This document shows positions 58,859 to 64,000 of a stretch of DNA of 64,000 nucleotides, piece by piece (the stretch's first letter is position 1; each line of letters begins with the position of its first letter). This DNA is from Bacillota bacterium (GTDB lineage Bacteria > Bacillota > Clostridia > Oscillospirales > Ruminococcaceae): contig JAEYNX010000003.1 of assembly GCA_023412215.1 (NCBI GenBank), positions 1 to 64,000 on the forward strand, written 5' to 3'. A model generated the notes under the pieces. It was not told where the DNA came from. It saw only the letters and a list, made by a program, of their open reading frames with translations, and did not search any database. A program made the translations under genes and the position numbers.

Positions 58859-59302
58859 ATGAATGAGCATCCGATCAAAGGGCTGATGGACACCACCATT
58901 CAGAAGATCAAAGACATGGTTGACGGCAACACGATAATCGGTGACCCCATTACAACCCCGGACGGCGCGGTCATCATTCCCGTTTCCAAGGTGCATATGG
59001 GCTTTGCCTCCGGCGGCTCGGACTTTGGGGGCAAAAACCCCGAGCGCGACCACTTCGGCGGCGGCGCTGGCGCCGGCATTTCGGTTACACCGGTGGCTTT
59101 TTTGGTAGTGAGCGGCGGCAACGTGCGCATGATACAGCTGGTGGAAAAGAATAATTCGGTAGACCGCGCCATCAATCTGGTGCCCGAGGTTATCGACAAG
59201 ATTTCCGGCATTGCCGAGCAGTTCGCGGGCAAAAAGGAGAAGGATGACAAAGACAAGAAGGGCGCCAACGAGGCAGTTTCGGGCATCCCTCAAAGCGAGT
59301 GA
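58859..59302 (+). CDS. ytfJ: Sporulation protein YtfJ (GerW family)
   Basis: 147 residues. TTPDGAVIIPVSKVHMGFAS, GGAGAGISVTPVAFLVV and VRMIQLVEK match the GerW/YtfJ family (PF09579). It is expressed in the forespore in Bacillus and needed for germination. A Lys/Asp-rich tail (KKEKDDKDKK) is typical. Its presence suggests that the host makes spores. Confidence 0.95.
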   Translation: MNEHPIKGLMDTTIQKIKDMVDGNTIIGDPITTPDGAVIIPVSKVHMGFASGGSDFGGKNPERDHFGGGAGAGISVTPVAFLVVSGGNVRMIQLVEKNNSVDRAINLVPEVIDKISGIAEQFAGKKEKDDKDKKGANEAVSGIPQSE

Positions 59303-59419
59303 TTGATTAAAGATTTGATATGAGTCGAGCCGTTTTGTGCCGCTGCTGAATGAGAGCGCGCCCATATGCATATACTCCTACTGTTTAAGCTAACGATAGT
59401 GGAAAGGCTGGAGTAGTGC

Positions 59420-60535
59420 ATGTTGAAAAATGTGGCAGCTGTTATGCTTGCGGCGGTTATGGCGTTTAACCCGCAGATAGCACCCGAACAAGAATTACCG
59501 GAGCTTTCGGCAAAGGCCGCCGTTCTGGTGGATGCAAGCTCGATGCGGGTGATTTTTTCCCACAACGAGCATGAGCGCCTGCCCATGGCGAGCACCACCA
59601 AGATCATGTCGGCGATGCTGGCGCTTGAGGCGCCCGACCTCGACGAGGCGTTTGTGGTAGACAGTACCGCCATTCAGGTAGAGGGCTCCTCCATGGGGCT
59701 TACCGAGGGTGATATCGTCACCATGCGCGCGCTTGCTTACGGGATGCTGCTGCCCTCGGGCAACGATGCCGCCAATGCCGCTGCGGTAAAGCTCGGCGGA
59801 GACCGGGAGACCTTTGTCAAGCGCATGAACGAGCGCGCAAAGCAGCTTGGGCTAAGCGATACCCATTACGAAAACCCCTCGGGGCTGGATGCCAAGGAGC
59901 ATTACTCCAGCGCGTACGACCTTGCGCTGCTCACGTCGTACGCCTTTAAGAATCCCGAGTTTTTGAATATCTGCAAGCAGAGCAGCGCCAAGGTGAACTT
60001 CGGCAACCCGCCCTACACCCGGTGGCTGACCAACCACAACCGGCTGCTGCAGGAGTACGAGGGCTGCATCGGCGTAAAAACCGGGTTTACCGACGATGCG
60101 CGCCGCTGCCTTGTTTCGGCGGCGGAACGTAACGGGGTGCGCCTTATCTGCGTGACCCTCAACGACCCCGACGACTGGCGTGACCATGCCAACCTCTTTG
60201 ATTACGGTTTTGCGCGCTATAAAAGTGTGAAGCTGGATACGGACGTGAAGGGCATCACCGTGCCCGTGGTGGGCGGGGAGAAAAAAGCCCTGAACGTGAC
60301 GGCGAAGCCGGAGGCCTCTGCGGCGCTTACCGAGGACGACTTAAAAACCCTCACCCGTCAGGTGAAAACCCCACCCTTTATGTTTGCCCCGGTGAAAAAG
60401 GGCGACGAGGTGGGCAGCCTTGAGTATATGGCAAACGGCGCCGTGGTGCAGCGGGTGCCGCTGCTTGCGGGGGAGGATATCGGCTACAAGCATGTTCCCT
60501 CGCTGTGGGAAACCGTCAAGGGCTGGTTTGATTAG
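59420..60535 (+). CDS. D-Ala-D-Ala carboxypeptidase, DacF type
   Basis: 371 residues with a signal peptide. Full S11 motifs: MASTTKI (Ser58, Lys61), PSGNDA (112-114) and GVKTGFT (219-221), then a C-terminal PBP5-like beta domain. It trims cell wall pentapeptides and is a DacF/DacB-type enzyme often used in sporulation. It contrasts with the inactive homologue at 41240-42586. Confidence 0.95.
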   Translation: MLKNVAAVMLAAVMAFNPQIAPEQELPELSAKAAVLVDASSMRVIFSHNEHERLPMASTTKIMSAMLALEAPDLDEAFVVDSTAIQVEGSSMGLTEGDIVTMRALAYGMLLPSGNDAANAAAVKLGGDRETFVKRMNERAKQLGLSDTHYENPSGLDAKEHYSSAYDLALLTSYAFKNPEFLNICKQSSAKVNFGNPPYTRWLTNHNRLLQEYEGCIGVKTGFTDDARRCLVSAAERNGVRLICVTLNDPDDWRDHANLFDYGFARYKSVKLDTDVKGITVPVVGGEKKALNVTAKPEASAALTEDDLKTLTRQVKTPPFMFAPVKKGDEVGSLEYMANGAVVQRVPLLAGEDIGYKHVPSLWETVKGWFD

Positions 60536-60559
60536 GCTGAAAGGCTGCGGGTTTTGTCT

Positions 60560-60591
60560 GCCGGCGTTTGCCGGTAAACGGCCGGCTTTTC
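60560..60591 (+). terminator. Terminator after the carboxypeptidase gene
   Basis: GCCGGCGTTTGCC/GGTAAACGGCCGGC near-perfect stem followed by four T. Confidence 0.75.
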
Positions 60592-60641
60592 TATAAATGA
60601 ATTTCACTTTGCCGGTGTGAACCGGCGGAACGGGGCTTACA

Positions 60642-61448
60642 ATGGCATCTCAGGCTACAGAAAGAATACAAAAGGCGCTCTCGGAGATGGGAGTGGCCTC
60701 GCGCCGCAAGGCGGAGGAATATATCCTCGCGGGCAGGGTGAAGGTGAACGGCCACCCGGCGGTCATCGGCATGAAGGTAAACCCCGCGCGGGACGTGATT
60801 ACCCTGGATGGCGAGCAGGTCGCGGCACCCGAGGAGGGGCGCAAGGTTTACTATGCCATGTATAAACCGCGCGGCTATGTAACGACGTTAAGCGATGAGC
60901 TCGACCGCAAATCGGTCGCGGACCTGACCGCCGACATCCCCGTGAGGGTTTACCCCGTGGGCAGGCTCGACAAGCTTTCGGAGGGCCTTTTGCTGCTCAC
61001 CAACGACGGGGAGTTTGCCAACATGATGATGCACCCGAGCCATCAGGTATCTAAGGTGTACCGCGTGACGGTGGCAAGCGCCGTAACGGAGGAGCAGCTG
61101 GTTACCCTCACCGAGGGCGTGGTGATCGACGGCAGACGCACCCTTCCAGCAAACGTCAAGGTGATTACAAAAGAGGAAGGTCGCACGGTCATGGAGATGG
61201 TTATCCGTGAGGGGCGCAACCGCCAGATACGCAAGATGTGTGAGGCGGTCGAGCTTACGGTAAAGCGCCTGCGCCGCACCATGATCGGCCCCGTTAAGCT
61301 CTCGATGCTTAAGCCCGGCCAGTACCGCGAGCTCACCGGCGGCGAGATTTCGGCGCTCAAGGCGATGGCGACAAAGAACCTGCTGCGTGAAGAGCAGTTC
61401 AAAAAGACGGGCGACAGGGTTTCGCACGCTAATAAACCGAGAAGATAA
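60642..61448 (+). CDS. rluB: 23S rRNA pseudouridine synthase, RluB type
   Basis: 268 residues. An N-terminal S4 domain (RIQKALSEMGVASRRKAEEY) is followed by the RsuA/RluB catalytic core with VYPVGRLDKLSEGLLLLTND (catalytic Asp) and EGRNRQIRKMCEAV. A long Lys/Arg tail follows. It modifies 23S rRNA. Confidence 0.95.
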   Translation: MASQATERIQKALSEMGVASRRKAEEYILAGRVKVNGHPAVIGMKVNPARDVITLDGEQVAAPEEGRKVYYAMYKPRGYVTTLSDELDRKSVADLTADIPVRVYPVGRLDKLSEGLLLLTNDGEFANMMMHPSHQVSKVYRVTVASAVTEEQLVTLTEGVVIDGRRTLPANVKVITKEEGRTVMEMVIREGRNRQIRKMCEAVELTVKRLRRTMIGPVKLSMLKPGQYRELTGGEISALKAMATKNLLREEQFKKTGDRVSHANKPRR

Positions 61449-61453
61449 TAGGA

Positions 61454-61490
61454 TATGCTCTTTGGCCTTTGGCCCAAGGGCATATTTTAA
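61454..61490 (+). terminator. Terminator of rluB
   Basis: 15-base-pair stem (ATATGC...GCATAT outer arms, one mismatch) with loop TTT and four T follow. Confidence 0.85.
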
Positions 61491-61512
61491 AGTACAATAA
61501 TACAAATTCTTC

Positions 61513-61582
61513 ATTACAAAGTGATAAAATCACTTTGTAATCCCCCGCCTTTGGCGGGAAGCAATAACGTTTTGCGTTATTG
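61513..61582. repeat. Three consecutive perfect stem-loops
   Basis: ATTACAAAGTGAT/ATCACTTTGTAAT (61513-61541), CCCGCC/GGCGGG (61544-61558) and CAATAACG/CGTTATTG (61562-61582) lie end to end with loops of 3, 3 and 5 bases. They sit in the leader of the following gene. They could be one structured RNA, a small mobile repeat or a tandem terminator. Confidence 0.75.
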
Positions 61583-61614
61583 TAGGATTAATATAAGAAA
61601 GGAATATCTGTGTG

Positions 61615-61986
61615 ATGATAGAATTTCTCCCAAGCAGCGACCGTGAAATAAACCAAAGCCTGTGCGCGCAGGCGGGGATAGAGTTTACCCCGTCGACCAT
61701 CGTTTATCTGGCTACCGAGCGCGGTAAGCAGATCGGCTTTGGCATCTTTGCCGTTGAGGCGGGCGTTGTAAAGGTGCTGCATATCCCTGAGGATGAATAC
61801 TTAGCCGATATCCTCACGCGCAGCGGCCTAAACTACGCCGAGCTGAGAGGTATAGAACTGGCCAATTTTTCACAGGCTAACCATATAGATTTACTGCGAA
61901 AGCTAAATTTTGTTAAGCAAGACATTAATACGGACCTGCCGATTGCACAGGCGCTACATTCTTGTAAAAATTGCGGCAAATCGTAA
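61615..61986 (+). CDS. GNAT-like protein, possibly short
   Basis: 123 residues from ATG 61615 (a GTG just before is the alternative). YLATERGKQIGFGIFAVEAG followed by LRGIELANFSQANHIDLLRK resembles part of an N-acetyltransferase fold, but the usual Arg/Gln-x-x-Gly-x-Gly/Ala acetyl-CoA loop is not seen. It ends with CKNCGKS. Function uncertain. Confidence 0.55.
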   Translation: MIEFLPSSDREINQSLCAQAGIEFTPSTIVYLATERGKQIGFGIFAVEAGVVKVLHIPEDEYLADILTRSGLNYAELRGIELANFSQANHIDLLRKLNFVKQDINTDLPIAQALHSCKNCGKS

Positions 61987-61995
61987 CAAAAGAAC

Positions 61996-62024
61996 TTGTT
62001 ATCATATAGTAAATCGTGTATAAT
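61996..62024 (+). promoter_or_regulatory. Promoter of the carboxyltransferase operon
   Basis: TTGTTA, 17-base spacer, TATAAT. A leader of about 200 bases (to 62227) follows; it holds GC-rich short pairs (GGCCGCCTGGCAACCC area) but no riboswitch that I can name. Confidence 0.75.
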
Positions 62025-62227
62025 TTACTTGATTACGCAAAAACCATTTCGTTAATTTTTTGTCGAGTTGCGAAAAAGGATGAAGACGGAATAGTTAGTA
62101 TTTTCTGCTTTTCGGCAAATTTGGCCAATGGTTTTAATTGCTGCAGGGCATCTCAGGCAAGCCCCCGCGTTAACACCGACGGCCGCCTGGCAACCCACGA
62201 TTTCACATACGGAACGGAGGAATAAAG

Positions 62228-63607
62228 ATGAGTGCTGCCAATAAGTTGGCACTTCTATCGGAAAAACTGCAAACAATCGATAAAGCCTCTCCTGCGAGGG
62301 CGCGTCTTACAAAGCTTTTTGATGAAAATACCTTTGTTGAGATAGACGCACTGGCCAAGGCAGGCGAAAATGCCGCTGCGGTGGTAACAGGCTACGGTTC
62401 GGTTGACGGAAGCACGGTATTTGCTTTCAGTCAGGACAGCTCGGTGGCTTCCGGCGCGCTGGGCAAGGTACACGCTGCAAAGATTAAAAAGGTGTACGAG
62501 CTTGCCGCGAAAACCGGTGCTCCGGTGGTTGGCGTTTACGATTCCAAGGGTGCCGACCTTACAAACCCCTATGATACCATGGCGGCTTACGGTGAGCTGC
62601 TGGCTCTTTCCAACAACCTTTCGGGCGTTGTGCCTCAGGTTTCGCTGGTGCTCGGTATCTGTGCTGGAAGCGCCGCGCTGATAGCCAGCGGTGCCGATTT
62701 TATTGTGATGAGCGGGGACGGGGAGTTCTTCCTCACAGCCCCCGCCGCCTCCGAGGCGTGCAGCGCGAAAAACGCCGCCGAAACGGGTGTGGCGCACGTG
62801 GTTGCCAAGGATGCAGACGGGGCGATTGCCGCCGCCAGAAAGATCATCTCGATGCTGCCGCTCAATAATCTTGCAGAGGCTCCCATCTGGGACTTTGCGG
62901 AGGCTGAAGGTGCAGCCGCTGCGCTGCAGGCAGCGGGTGAAAAGCTCGACGGCGTTGAGGCAGCCGAGATTGTAAAGAATATTGCCGATGCAGGTAGCGT
63001 AACCGAGCTGCAGGCATCGTTTGGTAAAAAGGCTTATGCTGCTCTTGCCACCATCGGCGGGCAAGCCGTTGGCATTCTGGGCGCCGCGGGCAGCCTTGGC
63101 AAGGACGAATGCGCCAAGCTTGCGCGCATCGTCAGCATCTGTGACGCATTTTCCATCCCGGTAGTAACCCTTATAAACACCGAAGGCTTTGAGGGCAGCG
63201 TGCGCGATACGGCAATGCTTGCGCACGTTTACGCCGAGGCCACTACCCCGAAGGTATCGGTGGTGCTGGGCAAGGCCTATGGCAGCGCCTATATCGCGCT
63301 GGCAGGCAAGGGCGCGAATGCCGACATGGCCTACGCGTGGCCCGGTGCGGTGATTTCCCCCTTAAAGCCCGAAACCGCCGTTGCGTTTCTTTATAACGAC
63401 CGCATTACTGCCGAAAAGTCTCGGCAGGCGGTTGAAGCCGAGTATCAGGAGACCGAGGCCAGCGCCTTTGCATACGCTGAGTGCGGCCTGGTCGACGCGG
63501 TAATCGATCCCTCCGCTACCCGTGCCGTGGTGCTTTCCGCACTCGACATGCTCTCCGGCAAGCGGGTTTCCAGCTTACCCAAGAAGCATGGCAACCTGCC
63601 GCTCTAA
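62228..63607 (+). CDS. Carboxyltransferase subunit of a biotin-dependent (de)carboxylase
   Basis: 459 residues. The crotonase-like carboxyltransferase fold is visible: N-terminal half SQDSSVASGALGKVHAAKIK and VLGICAGSAALIASGADFIV, C-terminal half VVTLINTEGFEGS, VVLGKAYGSAYIALAGKGAN and YAWPGAVISPLKPE. It resembles methylmalonyl- or glutaconyl-CoA decarboxylase alpha subunits but is shorter than usual. The next gene encodes a biotin carrier, so the two form part of one complex. ACGGAGGAATAAAG precedes the ATG. Confidence 0.9.
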   Translation: MSAANKLALLSEKLQTIDKASPARARLTKLFDENTFVEIDALAKAGENAAAVVTGYGSVDGSTVFAFSQDSSVASGALGKVHAAKIKKVYELAAKTGAPVVGVYDSKGADLTNPYDTMAAYGELLALSNNLSGVVPQVSLVLGICAGSAALIASGADFIVMSGDGEFFLTAPAASEACSAKNAAETGVAHVVAKDADGAIAAARKIISMLPLNNLAEAPIWDFAEAEGAAAALQAAGEKLDGVEAAEIVKNIADAGSVTELQASFGKKAYAALATIGGQAVGILGAAGSLGKDECAKLARIVSICDAFSIPVVTLINTEGFEGSVRDTAMLAHVYAEATTPKVSVVLGKAYGSAYIALAGKGANADMAYAWPGAVISPLKPETAVAFLYNDRITAEKSRQAVEAEYQETEASAFAYAECGLVDAVIDPSATRAVVLSALDMLSGKRVSSLPKKHGNLPL

Positions 63608-63654
63608 CTGTGTTTAGCCGCGCTGTTTCCGCGTGATGATACGCGGGTTAATGA

Positions 63655-63692
63655 TTGTCTTATCATCCGTTTCGCTGTGCGGGATAAGACAA
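63655..63692 (+). other. Hairpin between carboxyltransferase and carrier genes
   Basis: TTGTCTTATC/GATAAGACAA stem with inner CCG/CGG. A shorter CCGCGT/ACGCGG hairpin lies just before it (63629-63646). No T run, so it is more likely an mRNA processing or stability element than a terminator. Confidence 0.6.
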
Positions 63693-63731
63693 ATACCATA
63701 AACACACAGTGAAAGAAAGGATGATAAAGAG

Positions 63732-64000
63732 ATGAAAAGGTTTAACATAACCGTTAACGGAAAGGCTTACGACGTTGTTGTTGACGAGGTAGCGTCCGGC
63801 GCTGCCCCTGCTCCTGTGGCCGCAGCCCCCGCCCCCGCGGCGGTTCCGGCTCCCGCTGCACCTGCAGCGGCACCCGTGCCCGCGCCCGCAGCGGCTCCTG
63901 CTCCGGCTCCCACGGCAGGTTCTACCGTGATCAACGCGCCGATGCCCGGCACCATCCTTGATGTGAAGGTAAAGCCCGGCGATACCGTAAAGGAAGGCGA
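63732..64000 (+). CDS. Biotin carboxyl carrier protein, N-terminal part (cut by window edge)
   Basis: 90 residues are in the window. A short beta segment (MKRFNITVNGKAYDVVVDEV) is followed by an Ala/Pro-rich flexible linker (about 22-65) and the start of a biotinyl domain, INAPMPGTILDVKVKPGDTV. The biotinylated Lys (M-K-M) lies beyond the window. It shuttles the carboxyl group from the carboxyltransferase. Confidence 0.93.
   Translation, partial: MKRFNITVNGKAYDVVVDEVASGAAPAPVAAAPAPAAVPAPAAPAAAPVPAPAAAPAPAPTAGSTVINAPMPGTILDVKVKPGDTVKEG

Noticed and set aside
58087..58899. 270-codon minus-strand frame
   Set aside because: Antisense to DUF2953, whose position between scpB and ytfJ is conserved.
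62016..62225. 69-codon plus-strand frame in the carboxylase leader
   Set aside because: It starts at the promoter -10 region, before the expected transcript start, has no ribosome site and ends just before the real gene.
62255..63226. 323-codon open frame on the minus strand
   Set aside because: Antisense to the carboxyltransferase gene; no ribosome site or recognised domain.

Overview
The window holds two parts of one chromosome. From the left edge to about 38.2 kb lies most of a temperate siphophage genome, a prophage whose far end is outside the window. From 38.2 kb to the right edge lies ordinary chromosome. The host is most likely a spore-forming member of the Clostridia, probably Oscillospirales. 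The signs are strong AGGAGG ribosome binding sites, GTG and TTG starts, a sortase B, the scpA-scpB-DUF2953-ytfJ block, and phage families typical of Clostridia. The genus is inference.

Prophage, read from its late end: the structural genes run leftward from about 17.2 kb to position 1. The order is small and large terminase, portal, minor capsid protein fused to a toxin-like tail with a small partner gene, scaffold, major capsid, head-tail connectors, tail terminator, tail tube, tail chaperones joined by a programmed -1 frameshift, tape measure, tail hub, collagen-like fibre, XhlA-like protein, holin and the start of an endolysin. From 33.2 to 19.4 kb, also leftward, is the early and replication module: many tiny overlapping genes, a small C5 methyltransferase, DUF2800, DUF2815, family A DNA polymerase, primase/VirE helicase, an iteron-like cluster that may be the origin, a winged-helix-like protein, VRR-NUC, SNF2 helicase, a secreted glucosaminidase and an ArpU-like late regulator.

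Three rightward units sit inside the leftward modules. They are a Ser-rich lipoprotein (17.9 kb), a membrane protein (26.1 kb) and a 35-residue peptide with ten cysteines (19.9 kb). The first has its own promoter and terminator, the second a promoter, the third a strong ribosome binding site and terminator. They look like morons expressed in the lysogen.

The lysogeny switch (33.8-34.5 kb) has a Cro-like gene and a repressor facing apart, good promoters in both directions and three perfect GTCA-N7-TGAC sites. The repressor operon continues into an ImmA-like protease, a zinc-ribbon DEDDh exonuclease and a zinc-ribbon membrane protein. Two nucleotides after its last stop codon are two repeats with the form of type I-C CRISPR repeats. 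A tyrosine integrase follows, then a tRNA-Leu(CAA) whose 3' end faces the prophage and is the probable attachment site.

Host part: an FtsX/MacB-like permease and membrane fusion protein; an S11 peptidase homologue that has lost all three catalytic motifs; a large cadherin-like surface protein with a class B sortase; an M23 lipoprotein; assorted envelope and hydrolase genes; rpmB; an M50 protease; scpA, scpB, DUF2953, ytfJ, a normal DacF-type carboxypeptidase and rluB; and the start of a biotin-dependent acyl-CoA (de)carboxylase operon cut by the right edge.
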